The notes under the pieces were generated by a model, which worked only from the letters and a program-made list of their open reading frames with translations, had not been told where the DNA came from and made no database searches. This document shows, piece by piece, positions 51,574-60,178 of a stretch of DNA of 64,000 bases; within the stretch, counting starts at the first letter, position 1, and every line of letters starts with the position of its first letter. The DNA comes from Gallionella sp. (GTDB lineage: Bacteria > Pseudomonadota > Gammaproteobacteria > Burkholderiales > Gallionellaceae). A program made the position numbers and the translations under genes. The stretch lies in NCBI GenBank assembly GCA_023229845.1, contig JALNYK010000004.1, positions 53,832 to 117,831 of the forward strand, written 5' to 3'.

Positions 51574-52464
51574 TTAAACGTGGCAGCTCGCCCTGCTCAA
51601 CGCCCCGGCCTTGGTCGGCACGATCTTGATGAACTCTTTCAGTTCTTCCATCAGCTTCTGCTGGATGCCTTGCAGCGTCAGCGCCTCCATCTGGCAGCCC
51701 GCGCAGGCACCGGTCATGCTGACGTAGATGGTCTTGCCGTCCACGTCCAGCAGTTCGATGTCGCCGCCGTCGCGCTTGAGTTGCGGGCGCACGGATTCCA
51801 GCACCGCCTCGATCTTGCGGATGCGCTGCAGATTGGTCATGCCGGCAGGCTTGGCCTCTTCTTTGGATGGGGTGCCGGGCTTGAAGCTCTCGCCGCGCTC
51901 GGCCATCACCTTCACCAGGATCTCTTCGATGCCTTCGTGACAGGAGGAGCAGCCGCCGCCCGCCTTGGTGTAGTTGGTCACGTCCTGCACCGAGGAGAGG
52001 TCGTTCGCGCGTATCGTGTCCTCGATCATCACCGCGTCGATGGCGAAACACTTGCACACCAGCGCGCCTTCTTCGTGATCGTCGCTCCACTCTTCGCCGC
52101 GATAGTTGGCGACGGCGGCTTGCAGCGCCTCGCGTCCCATCACCGAACAGTGCATCTTCTCGGGCGGCAGGCCGTCGAGGTAATCGGCGATGTCCTGGTT
52201 GCTCACCTTGAGCGCCTCGTCCAGCGTCTTGCCCTTGATCATCTCGGTCAGCGCGGAAGAAGACGCAATGGCCGAGCCGCAACCGAAGGTCTGGAAATGC
52301 GCGTCGAGGATGATGTCGGTCTCCGGTTCGACCTTGAGCATCAGGCGCAGCGCGTCGCCGCAGGAGATAGAGCCGACATCGCCCACGCCGTTCGCACCTT
52401 CCAGCACGCCGGCGTTGCGCGGTTGGAAGAAGTGCTCTTTAACTTTGTCCGAGTAGTCCCACAT
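51574..52464 (-). CDS. nifU: FeS cluster scaffold NifU
   Basis: 296 residues from the ATG at 52464 (AAGGAG upstream). Three domains as in full-length NifU: an IscU-like part (about 1-125, DVGSISCGDALRLML, TFGCGSAIASSS, EKMHCSVMG), a central [2Fe-2S] part (VCKCFAID...GGGCSSCHEG, 135-180) and the C-terminal NFU domain with ACAGCQMEALTLQG. The final residues LSRASCHV extend beyond the usual end. It builds FeS clusters for nitrogenase with NifS. Confidence 0.95.
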   Translation of the reverse strand: MWDYSDKVKEHFFQPRNAGVLEGANGVGDVGSISCGDALRLMLKVEPETDIILDAHFQTFGCGSAIASSSALTEMIKGKTLDEALKVSNQDIADYLDGLPPEKMHCSVMGREALQAAVANYRGEEWSDDHEEGALVCKCFAIDAVMIEDTIRANDLSSVQDVTNYTKAGGGCSSCHEGIEEILVKVMAERGESFKPGTPSKEEAKPAGMTNLQRIRKIEAVLESVRPQLKRDGGDIELLDVDGKTIYVSMTGACAGCQMEALTLQGIQQKLMEELKEFIKIVPTKAGALSRASCHV

Positions 52465-52475
52465 GGCGATGCTCC

Positions 52476-52799
52476 TTAAGCAGAGAAAGAGGAACCGCAC
52501 GCGCAGCTGGAGCTGGCGTTCGGGTTTTCGAATTTGAAGCCGCTGCCGTTCAGGCTGTCGACGAAATCGACGGTCACGCCTTCGAGCAGCGGAGCGGAGA
52601 GCGGATCGACCAGCAGCGTGACCGCGCCGTATTCCAGCACGGTGTCGTCTTCGTTCTTGGCTTCTTCCAGCGTCATGCCGTACTGGAAGCCGGAGCAGCC
52701 GCCGCCGGAGATGGCGATGCGCAGTCCGGCCACGGGGGCGTCCGCCCCCTTGATGAATTTCTCTACGGCGGAGATTGCGTTGGGGGTCAGGTTGATCAT
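52476..52799 (-). CDS. iscA: IscA/HesB-type protein of the nif operon
   Basis: 107 residues. A-type carrier with the three conserved cysteines: GGGCSGFQYGM and the C-terminal SCACGSSFS. VDPLSAPLLEGVTVDFVDSL is the family core. It carries FeS clusters or iron to NifU or apo-nitrogenase (nif-specific IscA). First gene of the - strand nif unit, directly behind the sigma-54 promoter. Confidence 0.92.
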   Translation of the reverse strand: MINLTPNAISAVEKFIKGADAPVAGLRIAISGGGCSGFQYGMTLEEAKNEDDTVLEYGAVTLLVDPLSAPLLEGVTVDFVDSLNGSGFKFENPNASSSCACGSSFSA

Positions 52800-52835
52800 G
52801 GTTCGCTCCTATCAGGGTGGTAGTGCCTGATACTC

Positions 52836-52852
52836 CGCAAACTCTGTGCCAA
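52836..52852 (-). promoter_or_regulatory. Sigma-54 promoter of the iscA-nifUSV unit
   Basis: On the - strand TGGCACA-GAGT-TTGCG matches the -24/-12 consensus almost perfectly, with GG and GC 12 bases apart. It lies about 37 bases before the iscA start. Confidence 0.85.
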
Positions 52853-52946
52853 CCAATATGACCGCATGCAACCGATTGTTTAATTTAAAAATCAATCAAA
52901 CAATCAGCTCAACCAGCATGTATGGAACACAACGGGGAATAGCTCA

Positions 52947-52962
52947 TGTGAGGTTTGCTACA
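52947..52962. promoter_or_regulatory. NifA upstream activator site for the iscA-nifUSV unit
   Basis: TGT-GAGGTTTGCT-ACA matches TGT-N10-ACA. It lies about 100 bases upstream of the -24 element. A near-match TGT-N10-ACG at 52919 could be a second, weaker site. The rest of 52860-53177 shows no gene I can support. Confidence 0.65.
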
Positions 52963-53177
52963 AAGCGGTGCGATGGACATCGACCGGACAGGTTGGAACG
53001 GGAGGTAACGGGGACAAGCGCATCCTGGATATCTGTCCAAAATTTCTGCGCGGTCGGCTGTAGCATGGGCTGACACGCTTATTCAAACAACTTGAACAAG
53101 GACTTGAAACTCACAACACACGCTGAGTACCGCCGCCTTCCAGCGGTAGCCAGACACATTTATCGTGTGCCGTCGCC

Positions 53178-53510
53178 TCATCTTTTCCGGTCCTCTTCGG
53201 CCTCGCAATAACAATCGTGACGCCAGCGGCATTGCTCTTCCCTCTTCTGGGTGCAATTATCGGCGGTTGGCGTCGCATAGCAGGGAACCTGCCCATGCTC
53301 TTCCTGAATCTGCCGGATCAATTCGGCCTGTATGCTGAAGCTGCTCCCCTTTTCCGGTTCCATATCGCCCCCCGTCAGTGTGTCGCCATACTCAATCGCC
53401 GGCCCACGCCGACCTTCAAGAACTTTGCCGGCGCATCCTAACAACATTGCAAGGGAATAAAAATAGACCGAAATATCTATGCAATCCGGCCTATGTATTC
53501 GGGATACCAA
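53178..53510 (-). CDS. Possible small lipoprotein
   Basis: 110 residues counted from a TTG at 53510; an ATG at 53447 would leave only MLLGCAG as signal. A hydrophobic stretch (ISVYFYSLAMLLGC) ending in a lipobox-like LLGC is followed by a polar chain with a cysteine-rich end (NCTQKREEQCRWRHDCYCEA). No good ribosome site. It begins in the efp terminator region. May be real but weakly supported. Confidence 0.35.
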   Translation of the reverse strand: MVSRIHRPDCIDISVYFYSLAMLLGCAGKVLEGRRGPAIEYGDTLTGGDMEPEKGSSFSIQAELIRQIQEEHGQVPCYATPTADNCTQKREEQCRWRHDCYCEAEEDRKR

Positions 53511-53542
53511 AACAAAAAGGCCAACCTTTCGGCTGGCCTTTT
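53511..53542 (-). terminator. Terminator of the efp unit
   Basis: On the - strand, AAAAGGCCAGCC and GGTTGGCCTTTTTG form a stem followed by TTTTTGTTTT, 22 bases past the efp stop. Confidence 0.85.
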
Positions 53543-53564
53543 GCTGATTCCTGATGCGACGCGA

Positions 53565-54119
53565 TTAAGCGCGCTTCTTGAACTCGTTGGTGCGGGTGTC
53601 GATTTCGATCTTATCGCCGATTTCGATGAATGCCGCAACGGGCAGCTCGAAGCCGGTGCTGATCTTGGCCGGCTTCATTACCTTGCCGGAAGTATCGCCG
53701 CGCACCGACGGCTCGGTGTAAACGACTTCGCGCACGATGGTGTTGGGCAGCTCGACGGAGATCGCCTTCTCGTTATAGAACACCACTTCGCAAGCCATGC
53801 CGTCTTCGATGTAATTGATCGTGTCGCCCATGCTCTCGGCTTCGATCTCGTACTGGTTGTATTCCTGATCCATGAACACGTACATCGGATCGGCGAAGTA
53901 GGAATAGTTGCAGTCCTTGCGGTCCAGAATGATCTGGTCGAACTTGTCGTCGGCAGCGTACACGGTTTCCTTGGCGGCTTCGGTCAACAGATTCTTCATC
54001 TTCATCTTGACCACCGAGCCATTACGGCCGGAACGGCTGTACTCGGCCTTCAGAATAACCATCGGCTCGCCGCTCACATTAATGACGTTACCTACGCGAA
54101 GTTCCTGTGCTGTTTTCAT
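53565..54119 (-). CDS. efp: Elongation factor P (Arg32 type)
   Basis: 184 residues, standard EF-P length with three beta-barrel domains. It rescues ribosomes stalled on polyproline. The tip loop SRSGRNGSV places Arg at position 32, the residue rhamnosylated by EarP, rather than the Lys used with EpmA or by hypusination. earP lies 3 bases upstream, matching the modification. The end ...GDKIEIDTRTNEFKKRA is typical. Confidence 0.95.
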   Translation of the reverse strand: MKTAQELRVGNVINVSGEPMVILKAEYSRSGRNGSVVKMKMKNLLTEAAKETVYAADDKFDQIILDRKDCNYSYFADPMYVFMDQEYNQYEIEAESMGDTINYIEDGMACEVVFYNEKAISVELPNTIVREVVYTEPSVRGDTSGKVMKPAKISTGFELPVAAFIEIGDKIEIDTRTNEFKKRA

Positions 54120-54121
54120 GT

Positions 54122-55333
54122 TTACTGCCCCTCAATTTCGAAGGCGCGCATTCTACCGACTTCCTGATAAAAATCCAGTAAATTCAACGCCAGATTGTTT
54201 TCTGCCAATTCCCGCGCCCAGACCAGGGCCCGGGCATCCAATTCGCCGCGAACGGCGGCGTATGCGGGCCACGCCGCGCCGGCCCCGCCTTCGCCGTTCC
54301 ACTCCCGCCACAAGCCTTGCACCGCCTCGCTTGCCGCAGGACTGAGCGACGCGCTATACAGGTTCAGGAAGGCCTGCAGCTTTTCCCAGTGCACCGCGTC
54401 GTGCTGCGGATATATCTGCCACACGAACGGCTTGCCCGCCCACTGGGCCCGGACACAGGAGTCCTCGCCGCGCACGAAATTGACATCGCAGGCCCACAAT
54501 AGTTCGTCGTAGCGTTCCTGTTCGACGAACGGCAGCACCTGCACCTGCAAGTTCCCGCGCCGTAGGTCGGGATTCATCCCGGCATCGCCATCTCGTCGGG
54601 ATGAATCCCGACCTACAACGTCGAAATAGCGCTCGACCTGCGGCAGGATGCGCCCTTCGGGCACGAGGCACAGCACCGGCTGCGCGCCAGCCGCCCAGAC
54701 ATCGAACAACCCAGCCAGTGCGGCATTCTCGTAGCCGAACAGCGACACCTTCAGCGTCCCCTCCTCCGGCATGGCCAGCCCGAGCGACTGCCAGTACGCC
54801 TGCTGTTGCGAGGGATTGCCGAAAAAGGCATCGCGCCGCATCAACAGGTCGCGCTCCAGCAACAGCCCGCCGGTCTGCTTCGTAAAACCGGGAAAGAAGA
54901 AATACTTGGTCAGCGGCAGTGACGGATGCGGCGACGGCAACCTGTGGCAGCCATGCACCCAGTCTTCGGCGGAGAGGTATTCGAGGTTGATCCATACCGG
55001 CTTGCTTTCCTGTGCAGCCATCGCCTCGATATAGGATTGCGGCAGCTTGCAGCCGAACGCCGCTATCACCAGTTCGGCGGGCCGCACCTCCGGGAACGGA
55101 TCGAGCCACCGCCGCACCTCGACACCGCGGCAATGCTGACTGTCCAGCACCGCGTCGGCCTCGGGACACAGCTTCGCAAAGCTGCCCAGATCGTCCACCC
55201 ACAGCCGCACCTGCAGTTCAAACTCATTCGCCAACTGGCGCGCCAGCCGCCAGCACACGCCGATGTCGCCGTAGTTGTCGATGACGTTGCAGAATATGTC
55301 GCAGCGTTGCGGCGAACCGGCCTCATTCCGCAT
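54122..55333 (-). CDS. earP: EF-P arginine rhamnosyltransferase EarP
   Basis: 403 residues from the ATG at 55333, overlapping the end of the upstream permease gene by 11 bases. EarP transfers rhamnose from dTDP-rhamnose to Arg32 of EF-P. Seen: CDIFCNVIDNYGDIGVCWRL (the catalytic DNYGD region), VWINLEYLSAEDWV, FFFPGFTKQTGGLL and NFVRGEDSCVRAQWAGKPFVWQ (nucleotide-sugar site). A palindromic repeat at 54562-54616 is translated as GRDSSRRDGDAGMNPDL in the middle of the C-terminal domain, an insertion not expected in the family. Confidence 0.93.
   Translation of the reverse strand: MRNEAGSPQRCDIFCNVIDNYGDIGVCWRLARQLANEFELQVRLWVDDLGSFAKLCPEADAVLDSQHCRGVEVRRWLDPFPEVRPAELVIAAFGCKLPQSYIEAMAAQESKPVWINLEYLSAEDWVHGCHRLPSPHPSLPLTKYFFFPGFTKQTGGLLLERDLLMRRDAFFGNPSQQQAYWQSLGLAMPEEGTLKVSLFGYENAALAGLFDVWAAGAQPVLCLVPEGRILPQVERYFDVVGRDSSRRDGDAGMNPDLRRGNLQVQVLPFVEQERYDELLWACDVNFVRGEDSCVRAQWAGKPFVWQIYPQHDAVHWEKLQAFLNLYSASLSPAASEAVQGLWREWNGEGGAGAAWPAYAAVRGELDARALVWARELAENNLALNLLDFYQEVGRMRAFEIEGQ
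54562..54616. repeat. GTAGGTCGGG-type palindrome inside earP
   Basis: GTAGGTCGGGATTCATCCCG (54562-54581) and the inverse ending ATGAATCCCGACCTAC (to 54616) with about 13 bases between. It is read in frame within earP. Confidence 0.85.
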
Positions 55334-56522
55334 GCAGCGCCTCCACCGGGTCCAGCCTTGCAGCACGCAGCGCGGGAGCGACGCCCGCCGCAAGGCCGAT
55401 GGTGATCGCGGTCAGTTCGGCGAGCACCGCGAACAGCCAGGGCGTATGCACCGGCAGCGCGGGGAACAGCAGGTGCAGCCCTTGCGCAATGCCGACGCCT
55501 AGCGCCAGCCCCATCAAACCGCCCATCGCCGAAAGCAACATGGCTTCGCTCAGGAACAGCGTCAGCACCTGCCGTTCGCGCGCACCCAGCGCGCGCAACA
55601 GGCCGATCTCGGCGGTGCGTTCGGTCACGGCCATGGTCATGATGGTGAGGATGCCGACTGCGCCGACCAGCAGCGAGATGCCGCCCAGCGCGCCGACGGC
55701 GAAGGTGATCACATCCAGCACCGAGCCCAGCACCTCCAGCGCCTGCTCCTGCGAGATAACGGTGAAGTCTTCGCGCCCGTGGCGCTCCTTCAGGCGCTCG
55801 GTGATGATGCGTATCACCGTGTCGACATCCGCGCTCGGGCGGTAGCTCACCTGTATCTCCATCAGGCCGGGGCGATTCAGCAACTCCATCGCACGCGCCA
55901 CCGGAATGAACACCGCATCGTCCAGATCGAGGCCGAGCACCTGACCTTTCGGCTCCATCACCCCGATCACGCGATAGCGCTGGCCGCCGACGCGCAGGTA
56001 CTGGCCCAGCGGATTCTGTCCGGGGAAGAGCTCCTGCCTCACCTTGGAGCCCAGCACGACGAAGGCGCGCGCCTGTTCGTTGTCCTCGTCCGGCCAGAAG
56101 CTGCCGCTCTGCACCTTCATCGTGAACGCCTTGGCGAAATTGCGCCCCTCGCCAAACACCGTGGTGCGGCGCGTCTTGCCGTTGGCGCGCAACTCGGCGT
56201 TGCCCATCACGCTGGCGTTGACGTTCTCGACATAAGGCAGGTCGCGCAACGCGATCGCATCGTCCAACGACAACTGGCGCACTGAGCCCAACACGCCGAT
56301 ATTGCCGCCCTGCGTCTCCGTCTTGCCGGGCTGGATGCCGACAATGTTGGTGCCGAACTGCGAAAACTCGTTGAGCACAAACTGGTGCAGTCCCTCGCCG
56401 ATAGAAGTCAGCAGAATCACCGCCGCGATGCCGATGGCGATGCCCAGCCCGGTGAGGAAGCTGCGCATCCGGTAGGTGAGGAAACTGGAAGTGGTCAGCG
56501 TGACCAGGTCGCGGAAGTACAT
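55323..56522 (-). CDS. MacB-like ABC transporter permease, second copy
   Basis: 399 residues. FtsX/MacB fold: one N-terminal membrane span (FLTGLGIAIGIAAVILLTS), a large periplasmic domain (about 45-270) and three C-terminal spans (ISLLVGAVGILTIMTMAV, EAMLLSAMGGLMGLALGVG, LFAVLAELTAITIGLAAGV). The TERTAEIGLLRALGARERQV loop couples to the ATPase. It is homologous to the permease at 60238. In related operons the two permease genes are adjacent; here a toxin-antitoxin pair and a STAND gene lie between them. Start 4 bases after the STAND stop. Confidence 0.88.
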   Translation of the reverse strand: MYFRDLVTLTTSSFLTYRMRSFLTGLGIAIGIAAVILLTSIGEGLHQFVLNEFSQFGTNIVGIQPGKTETQGGNIGVLGSVRQLSLDDAIALRDLPYVENVNASVMGNAELRANGKTRRTTVFGEGRNFAKAFTMKVQSGSFWPDEDNEQARAFVVLGSKVRQELFPGQNPLGQYLRVGGQRYRVIGVMEPKGQVLGLDLDDAVFIPVARAMELLNRPGLMEIQVSYRPSADVDTVIRIITERLKERHGREDFTVISQEQALEVLGSVLDVITFAVGALGGISLLVGAVGILTIMTMAVTERTAEIGLLRALGARERQVLTLFLSEAMLLSAMGGLMGLALGVGIAQGLHLLFPALPVHTPWLFAVLAELTAITIGLAAGVAPALRAARLDPVEALHAE

Positions 56523-56526
56523 GGCT

Positions 56527-59508
56527 CTATCTCTCGATAGCGGCTTCCGCGTCTTCCAGCTCTTCCTTGCGTCGCCAATAGCCATGCTTCTCGATCAGCC
56601 ATCGCGCTTCGGTGAGGTCGTGTTTTGCGCTGCGCCGACTGCCGTCGTCGTTGTGCCAAGGGTATGTTGCTTCGCGGAAGAACAGCCGTGCGCGATACAG
56701 CAGGATGTCCGCCTGATACAAGGGCATCGGCCCGCGCTCGGCGATTTCCCAAGCTTCGTCGAGGTCGGCTTGTGCGCCGGTCAGGTCGCCTTGCCGCACG
56801 CGCAGCCAGGAACGGGTAAGCAGTCCATCGGGGAGGTGGTCCATCTGACCGGCATAACGCAATTCACCCATCGCGGTCTCAACAGGCTCTGCGACGTCAT
56901 CATCTGCATCCATGCCAAGCATACTAGAATAAAGCACGATACGGCCCTGTGTTAACCGAGCGAGAGCAACAGCAATACGTACCTCATTTATTTCTGCGAC
57001 CTTAAGCATTTGTTCCGCACGTACTGCCAACTCGCTCAAGCTGGGAAAACTCAATAAATCGGCCTGATACAAAGGTATAGCACTGCACTGTACACGCCAA
57101 GCCTCACGCTCCGTTTTTGCAAGTAATGCTCCGCAATACATAACCCCTTGTACCGAATTCAAGTATGGATTCAACGGATGAAGCTGCGCCTGCATGCGTT
57201 CCGCATCCTCAAACAATTTAACGGCCTCGACAGGATGACCAGCTTGGTGCAAGGCGTATGCATTAGCTGCGAGAGCAACCATTTTTTGAAATTCATCCTT
57301 ACTACGATCAGCATGTGCTGTCATCTGCTCGGCATTTGCTAATGCTTGTTCCACACGCCCCAGAAGCAACTCCAGCAGACTCAAATTAACTGCACCAGTT
57401 GCGGCATTGTCCCAATCATTTTGTTCGATGGCCATCTCCAGTCCATACTGCATTGGCTCCAAAGCCTCGGCTGGTCGACCTAGGGCACTCAAATAAAATG
57501 CGGCACTATTCAGCAAAAATGCTTGGGCATTCTCAGAGAGTCCCGACAAAAACAGTCGCCAAGGCCGTTCAAAAAAACTAGCTATTCCTCCCAAATCAGA
57601 AGCTGCGGCACCAAGTTTATGCAAGCTGTAAGTCTGCTGTCCTCGCAAAATCCGATCCCTATAAATTTCGTTGCATGCTTTTTTCGGCTCCCCTGCCAAA
57701 CACCCATGCACCACCGCTTGGTACAGCGGAAGCAGTTGCTCCAACGTCGGTTTGTCGCCTTCCTTCGTCGTGATGAGTTGCTTGTAAATACGCCGGTGCG
57801 CCTCACGCCATGCCGCCGGATGCTGTTCACGCAGCCGTTTGGCAAAGTATTCGCGCAGCAGCGGGTGGGCATCCAGCGAAACCAATGCGCCCGACGCATT
57901 GCGGTTCACCGAGATCAGTTTCGCAGTCTCCAGCCGAGACAGCGCCATGTTGCGTTTCGCGTCGTTCTTCTCGACCAGCAACTCGGTCAGCCCCTTGATG
58001 GCGGGCGCTTTCAGCAACGCGTGGATACAATCTGCCGGAGCGGGCCGGTCGAACAGGCCCATCAGTTGCAAAATCGCCAGCGCGCGTTGCGCCTTCCTGT
58101 TTTCCTCTACATTGCCGCTGTCGGCGGACAGCCATTGCACATAGGCATCCATCACGCGGAAGGCATGGCCGCCCTGCTCCTCGGCATCGGCCTCCTCCAG
58201 CTTCACCTGGTCGCGCTTGCGGATGTCGCCCGCATGGGCGTCGCGCAGATAAGTGCCAAGCAAGTTGAGCGTCAGCGCATGGCCCTTTACGTCTTCGACC
58301 AAGCGCTCGTATTCGCCCTGTATGCCCTTCACACCCAGCGACTTGAGCAGTTCCACACCCGCATCTTTCGACAAACGCTTAAGTTCGATTTCCGGCGCTG
58401 AGCGTTGCCGAAATGCCTTCAGGTCGGGGATGGAATAACGCGTGGTAACGATGCACAACCCTTGGCTGTTCGCTGCCAGCGCCTTGAGCAACGCGGAAGT
58501 GCCGTAATCCTTGAGTTCGCCTGGCATCGCGGCGGTAGGGGCGTATTGCAGCGGTTCTACACCGTCGAGAATGAGCAATGATCGTTTTGCGCCGACAAGC
58601 TGAGCCAGCCGTTTTCCCTTCTCGGCAACATGGCGCGCGCTGTTCGCCATTTCCTCGTCGCCAAAGAACACCAGCGCCTCCTTGAGGAACAGGTCGGACG
58701 AGGCCGATTCGCTGATCCCCTGACTGTAGAACGACCATGCGAACACCGCTTCGCAACCTGGCCAGTCCTTACCTGAAAGTTCAGCCGCCCATTTCGCCAC
58801 CAGCGAGGTCTTGCCCTCCCCACCCATCGCGACGAAAGTCAGCACACGCGGACGGTTCGCCTCGCCGTTGACGGTTTTGTTCCAAGCGTCGTCGAGCAAG
58901 TCAGTCTCGGCCTTACGTCCGATGAGGTTTTCGGGGGCGTATTTGGCAATGTGAGAGATGTCTATTTTCGTAGCCTGCGGCGCTGCATCGAAAGACAAGG
59001 CCGATCCCTGCCGGCGCAGCTTGATTTTCAGTTCGCCCAACGGGCCGGGCTCGACCCCGGCCTGACCCAGCAAGAAATCGTAGAGATTCCCGTAGGCATC
59101 TTCCGAGGCCAAAGCGTAGTAGCTATCTTTACGCAGCGGCTCTGGGATGTGCGCATCCACGGCAACCCCAAGGAAAACCGGCACGAATTTCGTCGTGTTG
59201 CTGCGGCTATCGTAAATCTCCTGCGTAATGAGCGCGCCCTCCCAATCCGCGCCCTTGCCCTTGCCGGGCTGCTCGTGCCCGCGAAAACGGCGGTAGTAGG
59301 TTTCGGTGCAGACGACGAGGACGAAGTTTGCCGCATCCAACTGGTTCAGCATCCAGCGCGGCCAGCCTCCCGGCGGCGTACCGTTCGGGTATCGGTCCAG
59401 CCGGGTATCTATACCATCCTGCCGCAGCCGCTCGGACAAGGCGAGCACACGTTCGCGATGCTCGTCGCTATCGTGGCTATAGCTGATGAAAACGACAGGA
59501 TTGCTCAC
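56527..59508 (-). CDS. SEFIR-STAND NTPase-TPR protein (NLR-like)
   Basis: 993 residues from a GTG overlapping the tumA stop (TAGTG). N-terminal SEFIR/TIR-like domain, about 1-150 (VFISYSHDSDEHRERVLALS, VLVVCTETYYRR). NTPase about 170-560: Walker A FVAMGGEGKTS near 230, Walker B SLLILDGVEPL near 313, and a VTTRYS sensor. Helical repeats (TPR) about 580-990. Bacterial proteins of this build detect phage proteins via the repeats and trigger cell death through the N-terminal domain; the class resembles Avs/NLR systems, but this combination's function is inferred. The 56930-57700 part is visibly richer in A/T than its flanks. Confidence 0.85.
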   Translation of the reverse strand: MSNPVVFISYSHDSDEHRERVLALSERLRQDGIDTRLDRYPNGTPPGGWPRWMLNQLDAANFVLVVCTETYYRRFRGHEQPGKGKGADWEGALITQEIYDSRSNTTKFVPVFLGVAVDAHIPEPLRKDSYYALASEDAYGNLYDFLLGQAGVEPGPLGELKIKLRRQGSALSFDAAPQATKIDISHIAKYAPENLIGRKAETDLLDDAWNKTVNGEANRPRVLTFVAMGGEGKTSLVAKWAAELSGKDWPGCEAVFAWSFYSQGISESASSDLFLKEALVFFGDEEMANSARHVAEKGKRLAQLVGAKRSLLILDGVEPLQYAPTAAMPGELKDYGTSALLKALAANSQGLCIVTTRYSIPDLKAFRQRSAPEIELKRLSKDAGVELLKSLGVKGIQGEYERLVEDVKGHALTLNLLGTYLRDAHAGDIRKRDQVKLEEADAEEQGGHAFRVMDAYVQWLSADSGNVEENRKAQRALAILQLMGLFDRPAPADCIHALLKAPAIKGLTELLVEKNDAKRNMALSRLETAKLISVNRNASGALVSLDAHPLLREYFAKRLREQHPAAWREAHRRIYKQLITTKEGDKPTLEQLLPLYQAVVHGCLAGEPKKACNEIYRDRILRGQQTYSLHKLGAAASDLGGIASFFERPWRLFLSGLSENAQAFLLNSAAFYLSALGRPAEALEPMQYGLEMAIEQNDWDNAATGAVNLSLLELLLGRVEQALANAEQMTAHADRSKDEFQKMVALAANAYALHQAGHPVEAVKLFEDAERMQAQLHPLNPYLNSVQGVMYCGALLAKTEREAWRVQCSAIPLYQADLLSFPSLSELAVRAEQMLKVAEINEVRIAVALARLTQGRIVLYSSMLGMDADDDVAEPVETAMGELRYAGQMDHLPDGLLTRSWLRVRQGDLTGAQADLDEAWEIAERGPMPLYQADILLYRARLFFREATYPWHNDDGSRRSAKHDLTEARWLIEKHGYWRRKEELEDAEAAIER

Positions 59509-59891
59509 TAAGCCGCCCTTCTCTCCGGCAGCTTCATGTCCACGACGATCTCGTCATAGGGCGCGAAGACTTGGCCGTTTTTGTCCTTTTCGACGGCCAT
59601 CCATTCGATCAGGCGTTCGCAGTCGTTGTGGACGTTCTTGTAATCGCGCCCGAGCCTACGGGCGAGTTCGGCGACGGTCATCGCACCGCCTTCGCGCAAT
59701 TCGCCGATCAATTCCCAACGTTTCGGCGTAAAAATCGCAAATAGTTCGCCGACCTCGTCGAAGCCGACGCCGTAATAGGGCTTCGCCGGCTTGCCCTGTC
59801 TCGCAGCCTTCATCGCGGCGGCGGCGCGGGCCAGGCTGGCAGCCATCGGCTCGCCCACGGTCAGATGCAGTACGGAATTTTCGGTTTTCAT
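59508..59891 (-). CDS. tumA: TumA-type antitoxin (winged-helix)
   Basis: 127 residues. Winged-helix DNA-binding domain with MTVAELARRLGRDYKNVHND as recognition helix and a preceding FTPKRWELIGELREGG helix. This is the HVO_A0114-like family found as partner of TumE toxins. It overlaps the toxin stop by 4 bases and the STAND start by one. Presumably represses the promoter at 60179-60219. Confidence 0.82.
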   Translation of the reverse strand: MKTENSVLHLTVGEPMAASLARAAAAMKAARQGKPAKPYYGVGFDEVGELFAIFTPKRWELIGELREGGAMTVAELARRLGRDYKNVHNDCERLIEWMAVEKDKNGQVFAPYDEIVVDMKLPERRAA

Positions 59892-60172
59892 TTTGTCGCC
59901 TCCAATACGTCTTGCCAGAAATCTTCGAGCAATCGGGTTTCGTCCACGAACAGGTATGGCAATTCGGATTCGCCTAAATGCCGGTGATCGCCCTTGCCGC
60001 GTTCGTTGTCGTAACCAACCAGCCGCTTGCCGTCGCGCACGAACACCAGCCGGTATTTGAAAGGGTGCTCGGAAGGAGGAACCGGCTCTGGCACACGCCA
60101 GACCACCATTTCGACAATGCCCTTGGCATAAGAGCGTTTCTCGCGATAGAGCAGATCGGCATTGATCTTCAT
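59888..60172 (-). CDS. tumE: TumE-type toxin
   Basis: 94 residues. The DUF6516/TumE family pattern is clear: VEMVVWRVPEPVPPSEHPFK, then YRLVFV and YDNERGKGDHRH, with a PYLFVDETRLLEDFW end. TumE acts as a toxin of unclear biochemical activity (nuclease-like inference), neutralised by TumA. The ATG lies exactly where transcription from the TTGACA/CATAAT promoter should start, and no ribosome site is visible, so translation is predicted to be leaderless. Confidence 0.82.
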   Translation of the reverse strand: MKINADLLYREKRSYAKGIVEMVVWRVPEPVPPSEHPFKYRLVFVRDGKRLVGYDNERGKGDHRHLGESELPYLFVDETRLLEDFWQDVLEATK

Positions 60173-60178
60173 GGCTGG

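Noticed and set aside
53111..53296. 61-residue - strand frame
   Set aside because: No ribosome site; overlaps the better lipoprotein candidate in another frame.
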